The notes under the pieces: model-generated | Databases searched by the model: none | What the model was told of the DNA's origin: nothing | The model's input: the letters and a program-made list of their open reading frames with translations, nothing else | Shown: piece by piece, positions 50,993-60,998 of the stretch | How the letters are laid out: every line of letters begins with the position of its first letter | How positions within the stretch are numbered: the first letter of the stretch is position 1 | NCBI GenBank assembly: GCA_013398955.1 | Contig: VWPU01003220.1 | Coordinates: forward strand, 62,001 to 126,000 | Direction of reading: 5' to 3' | Source: Callaeas wilsoni | Taxonomy: Eukaryota; Chordata; Aves; Passeriformes; Callaeidae | Length of the DNA: 64,000 bases | Translations under genes and position numbers: made by a program

Positions 50993-52480
50993 GGCTGCAA
51001 GGATTTTGGTCCAAAACACTCAGGAAAGCACATGCAAATGATTGTTACTGTGGGGGATGCTAGACTCTCATATGCAGTCAGATTCTTTTTCTGCACTGGT
51101 CCGAAAAAATTGGCATCAAATCTCAGCACCAGCCTACAGGATGGTAGTTCCATGACAATTCTCTTTAGCAAACAACAGCCTGGATTTATATCAAGAAATA
51201 CTCCCACTTGAAATGCACACATGCTGCCCTTTGAGTAACTGAGTTTTTGCTTCATCAAAAAAAGCAGAGTTCAGTTTTTGGAACCTTCATTGCAGAGGAG
51301 AAGCAGCACAGTGCAGCAGTGGTTTGGGCTGCTGGGGCCCTGCATAAAGTCCCTCTCTCTCTGGAGGGCATCTTTAGCAGGACACAGTAACCCAAGCACT
51401 GGTTGACTTCTGTACTTTGGCATCTCCAGCACCTTTTTTTCCTTCCCCTTTTAAATTCAGCCTGCAGGATACAGTCTTTTAAGAAACCATGCACAAGCTC
51501 ATCTTTTTTCATGCCAGCACAGCCTTTCCTCCCCTTCCTCTTCTCTCTTCCCTTTGCTCATTACTCTTTTCAAGGTCTAAAAGAAAACACTATTCAGATA
51601 CTTAAAGGTTACAGTTAACTTTTAGTTCAGCAGTACTTAAAAGACAGTATTCCTGCTAAAAGGAAAGAAAATAAACAGAGTATCCTGTGATGTTTAAAAG
51701 GACAGCAGCAGATTTCTGTGAGACCTTACTGAAGGTTTTCTCCTCTGTTTGTACAAGTATTCCCTAATTATCTCAGGAAACTAATAGCTAAGTTAAATAG
51801 GTTTAAATTTTGCCTTAAGTATATTAGGGAAGAGTGCACCTCTGCAGTGTAGTGAGAGCAGTTAACTCCAGGAGAGGCGAGATGACAAATAGTGAGTGAG
51901 TCTCGAGCTGTTCACAACCTAAATATCTCTCCTTAGCTCAAAGCAACGAAGCTCCCTAATTATTTTTATCTATGCAAGGTGAAATCAAATGACACTACAA
52001 CACAAATCTCACTAATACCTTATGCAGGGCCAATGTTTAATAGCACAGATTAGTTATGAAACTACTGCAACAGCAACAGACTTCAGTGTGGTCTTGACTC
52101 TGTTTAAATGCTGACAATGATTTTAAGGGACAAGTTTATCCTTGTTCTGCCCTAATTATTTCACCATATTAGCACCTGAGGAATATTTGACTCAACCCCT
52201 TCCCTCCCTCCACTTTAAATTCATTATTTATGCACAAGCCAACCAGGATTATATGACAAACATGACAGATCACTTCTTTCCCAAGAAAGAAATAAAAGAG
52301 AGCCATTAAAAATAAAATGAGAATTTAGTTAGTTATTGACAGAAGCACAGGGAGGGAGCAGGAAGTTAAATGACTTGCTGCAAAATGAAATTGTGGAAAC
52401 CAGAAAGTCAATCAAAACACTGCCTTGGGTCACCTCATCTGTCCTCCAGCCAAAGCAGAGATGTTGCTGAGCATCTCTGC

Positions 52481-52520
52481 CCCAAGACCTCTCCAACTGC
52501 CCCAAGACCTCTCCAACTGG
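52481..52520 (+). repeat. 20-bp tandem duplication
   Basis: CCCAAGACCTCTCCAACTG occurs twice back to back with period 20, differing only in the last base of each unit (C or G). It looks like a recent slippage duplication within RAB30 intron 1. Confidence 0.92.
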
Positions 52521-55500
52521 GACAATGTTTTTGGTGTCAGAAATCCATCTGTAATACAGAAAATGATTTTACTGTCTCCTAAACCTCCTGTTACAAAGTT
52601 TTGCAAACATCCATACAAACGTCAGTATCTAAACAGCTTCATCACTGCAAGGTATGCCCATCTTGTGCTACTTTCCACACTCCTGCCATGCCAGCCACAC
52701 AGTTGCAATGAATCGCTCTAATTTTCTCACTGCCTGGGTGGTTATTTGACAACATGCACGAACTAGCACCTAGCACATTCCCCACTCCTCCTTCTGTACT
52801 CACAAAGAGCAAGGCTTGTACTCAAACTGCTGGTCCTGTCCTTAAAAAAAGACAATAAGCCTTAAAATGAGAAATTGAATCGATCTAGATCCCAGCTATT
52901 ATAATTTCTTGTTTGCCTACATTTTATGTAAAAATAAGAAAATGCCAACAAACCTATACCACCCACAAAATTCCCAGCTTCAAACACACCTCTCTGGGAC
53001 ACACCACAACATTTAGAGCAAGTGTCTCAATTTGCCAGTTGATGGATGCCAGCTTGGCTGCCCAAGCTTGGACCAAAGCAAGGCAGCTCCGGAGCTGAAA
53101 CCAGGAGCTCTCTACAGCCTGCACTAGAGAGCCACCACGCTCCAGCTCAGGCTGTGAGCAACACCTACCACCCCCAGCTGGATCTGGGAAGATGGGGAGC
53201 ACAGCGCAGATCGGCCAACAGAGAAAAGCTCTTTCATAGCAGGGTGACAAATGGGGGTTGTTTGCTTGCAGACTCCTTTCTCTCCTTGCCTGTTTGGGAA
53301 GCGACTGCTCAGTTCCTTCCTGAACAGCCAACTTCAGCCATCCACCTCTTGCTTCAGGAACTTCAGCTGTCTCAGCAGATTCCAACTCCAGGCTACAGAA
53401 ATCCCTGTCCTCTCACAGCTCATCTCTGGAGCAAAGAGGAAAGTTAAGCTTAAAAGTCAGCAAGGCTGGCCCAGTTCTGGCTCTTCCCAGTTCCCCTCAT
53501 CTCACCAGTGTTTGGATTCCCCTGTACATGAGGTTGGGTGACACCCAAACATCCCAGGGCAGCAATAGTTCTGGGATGGGCAATTTAACACAGTTCAGGG
53601 CACACAGGTGATGCTCATAAAACCAATCTGCAAGGTTGTGGTTTCTGGCTTGACTAAGAAGCCAATAATTGGCATCATACTCAATTTCATGAGGAACAGG
53701 AGTAAAATACAAGAAAACTTTTCAGAGTATGACCCTGAGACCACCTAACCCTGAATTTCCCATCGGAAACTGTATACTAGTAAGAAAAGGAAAAAAAAAT
53801 AAAAGACCTGAGGAAATATTTTAGTGCTGCCTTACTGGGATATTCTCTTTGCTTCCAGCAACTGGCATTTCAGAGAATTCTTGAATCAGAGTAAACACAT
53901 ATACTGCATTTAGGTCTTTGCAGGGCAAGAGGAAGGGTCCCCTAGCTCATCTGGGTTTTTTCACAGCAATCATGGAGTGATTTTCAGCTTTTTGTCCCTT
54001 TTTATGTGTCTATATTTCAGTTGCTGAAATGCAAAATTCCATCTGATTAATATAATAGTATAGATTTCTGAAGTACATTTTTAATCCACCTCCTGATATA
54101 GTGTAATATAGCTTGAAAATGCTTGCGTGCATTGTCACAAGTCTTTCTAAATCCAACAAATGAAATAAATTTTGAAAAATATACTAATATGTATAGCTAT
54201 TTATGCTTGTTTTGTTAAAGATATATGCATTTTAAAAAACGAAAACAGAAAAAAAAAGAGGAATATCATAAAAATTGTATTACTTAAATGCATAATCCCT
54301 GGACATGGATTCCTTGCTTGTTCTCCCCAACTTCCATATCAGTATTTCCCAGAACAATTCCCAGGTTACACTTTCAAATTATCACTTCATATCCAGTGCC
54401 TTCGATTCCGTGCTAACAAAATCACTGCTATAAAACTTCTCCTTTTACAGCCAAGATGGGAAACCCTCTATTAGATTATCTGTTCCCTCCCTTGCAAAAT
54501 AAAGAGGAAAACGCCATTCCAGGAAACAAAAATCTTAAAAAAAGACCAACCAAAGGCAACGCCTGCATGCACTGTTGTTCTTCCCCTTTGAGTTAGTAGT
54601 AAAGAGGAAGGAAGGAAAAAACACAGATAAAATAAATGCAAAGAGGTGTGGATGCAGCATGTTTATCCCACTGGAAGAGGGGAAGCTGTAAAACACCATG
54701 CCTTGCATACGGACACCCCAACGCTGTATGGGTGTTTACAAACACTTTGAGCAAAGCAAACAGGGAGTTTCATTGTCCCCACTGCACTCATGTCACCCGT
54801 TCCCCAGCACTGCAATTCCAGGGAGAGCCCTGCCAGAGGACGCACAGTGCCAGTTACACAAGAGAAGCGCAGAAGCAAATATGCAGCAGAGAGGAAGAAA
54901 AAATTAAAAATATCAGCTCAGCTGCACACTCTCGTGCTGCTCTCAGAACAGCCTCCATGTCGGGCTTTAGTGAGGATTAACTTTAAAGGGCACTAAAAGA
55001 TACTGACAGACTTGGAGCAAGCAGGACTCCTCTGTGTGCACACATTTCATTGCCAGCACAAAATGAGATGTCTGGGGTCCACTAGCAATTGCAGAAGTAA
55101 TTTAGTTGTAAAAAGGGATAAAACCTTCTGGTGTTATATACTAAGGAAAAAATATCTGGCATATTGCACTAATATCTTAGTAAAGATCCGAATTGCACCT
55201 CACAAACAGCAAGGAACAGAGAAACAAATAAAGTGCCAGACTAAAATGAAGCTCTGCTGGACCACAAAGTTTCTACAAAGTTTAAAATATAGGCACTTCA
55301 TGTATTTACAAAAAAGATCAGAGCAGTAGTTTGGAAGTTGAAATACAACATCAGGCTGTCCAACTAAGAATTTTTAAGATACTAACTCATGATGTGACTT
55401 GGAAAAGAAACCTCGACCAACTGCCCACAGCCAGGACTGAGAGTCAGTTGGATTCAAATCTCCCCCGTTTCCCCGAAGCGGGGAGGAATAGCGGTGTCAA

Positions 55501-56051
55501 AACAACGAAGCCTCACGACAGCACACCAACGCCCCAAAAACCATCCTAAAACACACCTCGTATTTATTTTATCCTCAGGAGCCCAGGTCTCGCAGGATCT
55601 GCAGCGCTTAACGACAGCAAGTCAAAATCATCTTATTTTCCACTCTTATCCAGCGAGGGAGACAAACGAGACAGGGCTCCCCGCCGGCTCGGGACCGCGC
55701 AGCTTCAGGGTGCCGGGAGCATCCCGGAGTTGCGGGAGTTTCCCAGGGGCTGCGGGACGCGCAGCGCGGCCGCGGAGCTGCCGCCGGGCCCGAAGGGCAG
55801 CGAGGGGGACTCATCTCCGCAGGATGAGACCATTTAGCGGGTTGGGGTTTTTTTTCCCCCCTTCCTCCGTCCCTCCGCCCCTCCTTTTTCAGCAGGACCA
55901 GGGAACGACAGCGCAGTCCCGCTCGGCAGCGCTGCTCCCCGCTGAGGAACACACAGTGCGGGGAAGGGCATCGGGAGATGGGGGCCTGGGAGAGAGGGGG
56001 TAACGGGACAAGGTAAAGCACAGAAAAAGAGAAGAGGAGCTCAGAACTCAC

Positions 56052-56560
56052 CTGGTTTGGGATTTTTCCTCCCTCTCCACGACCATAAAACGAGGCGGGA
56101 GCCAGGAGCCGGTCAGCGGCGATGGGAGAAGCGGCAGCCCCGGGCCGCCGCACGCTGGGGATAGCGGGGCTGGGCGCTGCAGCCCCCGCACGCCCGGGGT
56201 AGGTGCTGACCCCGGAGATGAGTGCACGGCAGCCCGCTTCCACCGGGATGGGTGCTGGCCACCCTCCCGGCGCAGGGCAGCTCCCGGGATGGGTGCAGCG
56301 AGGCTGGGCGCAAGGCAGCCCCGCTCGGGGATGGGTGTTCAGTCCCCACTGCCCGTGCAGTACAGCGGAGCGCAGCCCTCCGGAACGGTGGCGAGCCACC
56401 CTGGGGCCAGGACGCCCGGGATAGAAGCCGCAAGGCTCGACGCAAGGCAGCCGTCTGCGGGGATGTGTACAGGGCCGCCCGCCCCGGGCACAGCAGGAGC
56501 GGGAGCGCGGCCCCCCCGCCGTGTCCGGCAGCGGAGGCGGCACCGGCCGAGCACAATGAG
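56052..56560 (-). other. RAB30: RAB30 noncoding first exon (5'UTR), upstream border approximate
   Basis: On the minus strand the sequence AATCCCAAACCAG is followed by GTGAGTTC, an almost perfect splice donor (exon end at 56052), inside the CpG island. It is the best candidate for the exon spliced to the acceptor at 24417. The transcription start is only guessed to lie before about 56560-56600, downstream of the CRE-like site and GC box. All frames of this segment are open for long stretches because of GC-rich 42-bp repeats, but a protein start here is not expected. Confidence 0.6.
56157..56475. repeat. Degenerate ~42-bp minisatellite in the RAB30 promoter / first exon
   Basis: A unit starting GGGATGGGTG and containing GCAAGGCAGCCC recurs. 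Unit starts are visible at about 56245, 56286, 56328, 56418 and 56460, spaced 41, 42, 90 (a degraded unit between) and 42 bp, with weaker units towards 56157. The period is close to 14 codons, which explains the long artificial open frames across the island. Confidence 0.75.
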
Positions 56561-57081
56561 CGGCGGCGCGCGGCGCGCCCCCGCGGACCCCGCTGGGCAA
56601 TGACATCACCCCTCTCGCCCGCCGGGGCGGGGCCACTGCCCGCGCCGCCGCCTCGCCATTGGCTGGCGCCCTTTGGCAGCGGGGGCTTCTGAGGTTTGTA
56701 GTTTCTTTCTTGTTGCCACAGCGCGGCAGCGTGCAGGGCGTGGACTCGATTTCCCAGCAGATCCCGCGCTGCGCGGCTGCGTTGCGCAGCTGGGTGGGGA
56801 AGGAGGCGGTGGTGGGCGCCATGTTGATGGCTTGGGACGCTTAGCTCTGGAGGAGCGGTCGGGGAGCCGGGTTAAGATGTCGGAAAAGGGGGAAGGGTGG
56901 GAGCCCTGTCTTGGTTTAAGGGACAAGAAAGAGCTTGTGTGAGCGGTTGAGAAAGAAGCGGGAGGCTGAGGAATAGCCGGAGGGGCGCGGCGGGTAGGGT
57001 AGGGAAGGGGGATCCTGAAGGACACGGCCGATTGTCACTCGGTGACTGCCGGCTCTGGGTGGGGCAGCGCTTCTCTGTGGT

Positions 57082-57103
57082 GGGAGCGGGGCCGTGGGGT
57101 GGG
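57082..57103 (+). promoter_or_regulatory. Potential G-quadruplex motif
   Basis: Four G runs of three or more (GGG, GGGG, GGGG, GGG) separated by 1 to 4 bases satisfy the usual G4 pattern. It lies in the plus-strand side of the CpG island, within the presumed 5' part of the divergent transcript. Confidence 0.55.
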
Positions 57104-57616
57104 AGTCTGTCCTGGGGCTTAGAGGAGCCCGTCCGGCTCCCGTGGGTGTGTGGCAGGAGCGGGCGGGGGCGGCCGTGAAGCGGCGGCCGGTCACGGCTGC
57201 CGGGGCGTGTGGGCGCTGGCGCGGGGCTGGTCGCGAACGGCGAGGCCGCTCTGTGTGGCGCAGGAGCCGGGGCGGGCCCTGTGGCTCTTGGGGCTGTGCC
57301 CCCTGTGCCTTCCAGGGAGAGGGGCCCGTGCGGGGCTATACCAGCCACGGTGTTTGGCCCTTGGACGAAGCACGGACTGTGGGTTAAAGAGCAGGGCTAG
57401 CCTTGGTGGGGCGGCTGTCAGCAGGGAGCAGACTGGGACATGCCCTTGTCACGCCAGGTGACAGCCTGCGCTTCGCTGGTTTGAGGGGGTTTTTTAAGGG
57501 TTCTGTCTCTGTCTGATGCCTGATAATTGCACTAATGGTGTCTGGTTGTCAGAGACATACGGCTTGGTGTGACCAGCAGGAGGAGCTTTGCTTCTTTCTA
57601 AAGTTCTTAGTATGTC

Positions 57617-57832
57617 TGGAAGAGGGTACGTTTAGATTGGATATAAGGCAGAAATTCTTTAGCCTGAGGGTGGTGAGGCACCATCACAGGTTGCTCAGAG
57701 AAGCTATGGACACCCTGTCCCTGGAAGTGTTGAAGGCCAGGCTGAACGGGGCACTGGGCAGCCTGGTCTGCTGGAAGGTATCCCTGCCCATGGCAGATCG
57801 CTTCCAACCCAAATGTATAATTCTGTGTCCTT
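57617..57832 (+). mobile_element. CR1 LINE 3' end
   Basis: It is a well-preserved CR1 tail. The last ORF2 codons read roughly FSLRVVRHHHRLLREAMDTL followed by SLEVLKARLNGALGSLVCWK-like residues. It then has CTTCCAACCCAAATGTATAATTCTGTG at the terminus. It closely resembles the copy at 4532-4771 and inserted just outside the CpG island. Confidence 0.92.
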
Positions 57833-60658
57833 AGACAAATCAAGTTTGAAAAAGCTGGGAGAGCAGATGAGATGGTATAAGACATCTCAGCATGATATGG
57901 GAGCAGCCAAGGTGACTTGCTTCCACACTATTTTGCCTGTGCTAGCTGTCTCATGTTGGCATGGCTTAGCCAGCTGCCTAGGTGCTGTCTTAGTTTCAGC
58001 CCTCTGGCTGCCGTGCAGGAGGTAGGCTGGAATTTTGAGCAGTGGTTTTAGGCTTTCTTGTAGTGAATATTATCCCTGCTTCTGCTAGTCTTTTGTGTTG
58101 GGGAATGGGAAATACGTGTTCACCAAATGAGAGAGTAATCAAAGCTCTGTGAGGCTTAAGGGGGCTGGAGTTCCCTGAAACCATGCGTGGAAGGCCTGTG
58201 CTCGAAACTGAAAGGGAACATGGTCAAAGTATTGCATGGCTTGTGAAATAATACCATTTCTAGTTACAGCTAATTCCTGTGAAATAAAGCACTTTATTAT
58301 GCCAAGAAGATACTTAATTGAACAGAGTCGTGAAGAGTTTTGCAGACTTGCTTGAAGTCTTGGCTAAAGTCCAGTAGTGGTACAGCTCAGGTAAAATGGA
58401 GTTGCAAGGTATTTCATACTTTGGCTCCTCCTGGAGGTAAGTACAAGGCATTTGCTCAGGGTATTGCCACACAATAACTATGCAGAGGGTGTGTTTGCCC
58501 CAGGGTATACGAGTGGTGGAGGAAAGATGTTCTGTGGTGCAGTTACTTCACCTGAACATTGCAGCCTTCCAAGATTTGCTGATACTACAGCAATGTATGC
58601 TATTCTTTTACCACTTTAGATGCAGCTCCCTGTAGGTAAAGAAGCTGAACCAGTTGCGTGCCATCCTGCAAAACGTCCAGTGTCCTGAGGGTGCTTCTCC
58701 TCACCGCCAGGTTCTCCTATTTTATCATATTCCTCACTGAAGAAGAGGAGTAGTGGGGATGTAAAGCCTTATTAATAAAATTCGTAGCATCAATAGTTCC
58801 ATATATCTGGAGAGTTCTGAATTGCAAGTACAGCCTCTTTTATTTCTTTTCTAATTCTGTTTCTTCTGTATGCAGATACCTTTAGATTAGATGAGCTGTG
58901 GGTGAAATAAAGGGCACTGGCACAATGACTTCTGTCACAGCTGTTGTCCACTGTAGAATTTAGGTCTATGCTTTTTATCTCTGCAGCTGATACCTGGTAA
59001 GGATGGTAAGTATTGCAGTGGAATAGTTGGGTCAAGGTTGGTTATCTTTTCTGTAACCGTCAGAAAAAGTGCATGTGAAATTTTCATCCAAGATGGTCTG
59101 CTGGCCTAGTGACAGTATGTTTTGTTAAACTGGTTTAGAAACAATTGGTTTTATCTTCAATGGTTCCTTTCACTCCTTCCCCATCCCCCTGCAGTCAGTG
59201 CTGCTGCTCCAAGGAGGATGCTGTGCACCTCACTTCAGAGATAATTGTATTTTGTTATTTATATCTTCTTCTTTTATCTGTAGATGTAGATACCACTGAT
59301 GTCTCAGCTAAGGTAGGAAGAAGGAAATTACTTCAGAAACTACCCAAATGAACACCTGATGCAAGAGAGAAGTAAAACAGTTTTCTCTGTGTGTGTTGTT
59401 CACTTTGGTCAGTTTTGGGGGATTTTATACTTGCCAGTGTATGGGTCTTACTTGTTGATCACAACTTGTCAGAGATGTTAATGATGAAACCTGTGTTACG
59501 TGTCTCAGACTTGGATAATCTGTTCACCCGAAAGTGCTAGTGTCCAAATCTATCCTGACCCAACAGGCCTTAATTGCAATGTGTATAAGAAGCTTACAGT
59601 CCTATTGCAGAAATAAGTGGTGTGACTGCATTTCATATGAAAAGATACAAGGTGACAGTACAACCCAAAACCCGCCTTTGGCATTTCTTAAACGTCGGTA
59701 TGCTCTGGTTTAATGCTGTTAGTGAAAACCTACTCCATTGTCTGTCTGGTCCTCAGCCTATGAGACTGATAGGTTTGTGTGTACTTTACTATGCTGGCAT
59801 CCTACACTGTAGAACCTCCGGGTTGTCTTTGCTACTGAAATGATTTTGGTCTCTCTGGACTCCGATAAGCAACCATCCCGTCTCCTGACCCGGAGAATCA
59901 GTTGGAAGATCCTGAAGGAGGGATGAGGAAGTTAAGTAGGAATGTGTGATGACTTTGCTCAAAGAAGAAAATGCTCAGTCTAAGTTTAATGCAAGTTCGT
60001 ATGTAGAAATCTATCTTGGTGTCTCAGTGCTTGTTCTGCCAAGTTTGCTCTTAAAGAAACTTCAAGCATTTGGATTCTTAAATTGAGTATTCACTGGGTA
60101 GTATACAAAGCCAGGCTGCATGAGAAACACAGATTTCAAGATGAAGTGTGCTAATACATCATGTCATAATTTTTAAGATGTATTGTGGTCTAGGTCTACT
60201 GTCACTGTCAACATGCATGTCAGTGCAGCACAGAGAACTGTTGGGGTTGTCTCGGTTCTTGGAAATGATGGTCAGGCATAATGTCATTCCTGGTATACAA
60301 ATTAACTGGACAAAAAGATTTGTGTGTGCACTCAAACAAGGTGGAATATGGTTTCTAAGGATGATACCATCTATGCTAGTCTTGGCACATAAATTTTGTT
60401 TTAAGATCCTGTTTTCTTAATTATCCCAGCTGTAAAACTTAGTTTTCTGGAGTCCCCTTGGAGGAAGGAGTGGAAGTGTCACTGACCAACTGCTTATTTC
60501 TAAGCCTGTGGGGGAAGGGTGTAAACCCTTTCACATTAAAGTTACTGCTCAGATGATAGTGGATGAAGAAGCTGTGATGAAGGTTGGTTTATTTTAATTG
60601 TTTCCTTTGGAGCTGTCTGCCAAAAAGTTTCTGGAGCTGCAAAGGGAAAGGTGTGAGG

Positions 60659-60998
60659 ATGAGTTCAGCTGAGAAGAACAGGTAAGTACTTGTATATCAT
60701 GTTACTGTTTCCAAGTATCTTTAATGATGATGCTAAGAATACATCGTGAGCTTGGAAAGAGTGGAAGGCTTCTTTGCCTTTTTTAAGTCTTCTCAATAAA
60801 ATTGAGGGGAGGCAGCTGTTAAACCAATATCTGGAAGAGCCTAGTATTTGTGCATAGCCAAAAGAGTGTAAAGCAACTGTGGAAATAATTCTAATGACTA
60901 ATAATAAAGTGTTACCTTATTTTTTTTCTTCCAGCAAAAAGAAGAGTGCTCGAAGAGCAGTCAAGAGTCAAGTTAGCATGGACATGTTCTTCAGCTGA
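60659..60998 (+). other. Candidate spliced 28-codon ORF with PIP-box-like C terminus
   Basis: An ATG at 60659-60661 runs to a consensus donor (CAG then GTAAGT, exon end 60681). The next consensus acceptor (TTTTTTTTCTTCCAG, exon start 60935) restores the frame, which ends at TGA 60996-60998. The joined product would be 28 residues: a Lys/Arg-rich stretch (KKKSARRAVK) followed by QVSMDMFF and Ser. Q-x-x-M-x-x-F-F fits the PCNA-interacting peptide consensus. I recognise no known protein with this sequence and have no evidence that it is transcribed or translated. In another frame the first exon ends at a TGA (60670-60672). Such a short match can arise by chance. Confidence 0.2.

Larger units (their letters stand above)
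24418..56051 (-). other. RAB30: RAB30 first intron (~31.6 kb), may contain extra 5'UTR exons
   Basis: This is the span between the acceptor of the first coding exon and the donor of the CpG-island exon. It is mostly unique AT-rich sequence with CR1 fragments (28008-29100, 33131-33312, 50490-50855), an AT-rich block (32945-33057), poly-A and poly-T tracts, and small tandem duplications. It also holds one unusually long antisense ORF (26928-27674) and isolated good minus-strand donors (exon borders near 24648 and 35500) that could mark alternative 5'UTR exons, though none could be paired with a convincing acceptor. Confidence 0.75.
55680..57400. promoter_or_regulatory. CpG island, probable bidirectional promoter of RAB30 (-) and a divergent transcript (+)
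   Basis: CpG density and GC content rise sharply from about 55680 and fall after about 57400, while flanking DNA is about 40% GC. Between the two inferred start regions lie a CRE-like TGACATCA (56601-56608), a GC box GGGGCGGGGC (56624-56633), an inverted CCAAT box (ATTGG, 56658-56662) and a YY1-like GCGCCATGTTGATGG (about 56816-56830). No TATA box is evident. This architecture is typical of broad housekeeping promoters with divergent output. The exact start sites cannot be read from sequence. Confidence 0.82.

Noticed and set aside
52954..53447. Overlapping 143-codon (-) and 133-codon (+) ORFs
   Set aside because: They overlap on opposite strands in a locally GC-richer patch. Neither has a recognisable motif, and long ORFs on both strands point to low stop density rather than coding.
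55608..56822. 404-codon minus-strand ORF across the CpG island
   Set aside because: It is open because the sequence is GC-rich and contains a 42-bp (14-codon) repeat. Other frames of the same segment are also open, the translation is Ala/Pro/Arg/Gly-rich with no domain, and it runs across the predicted RAB30 donor at 56052.
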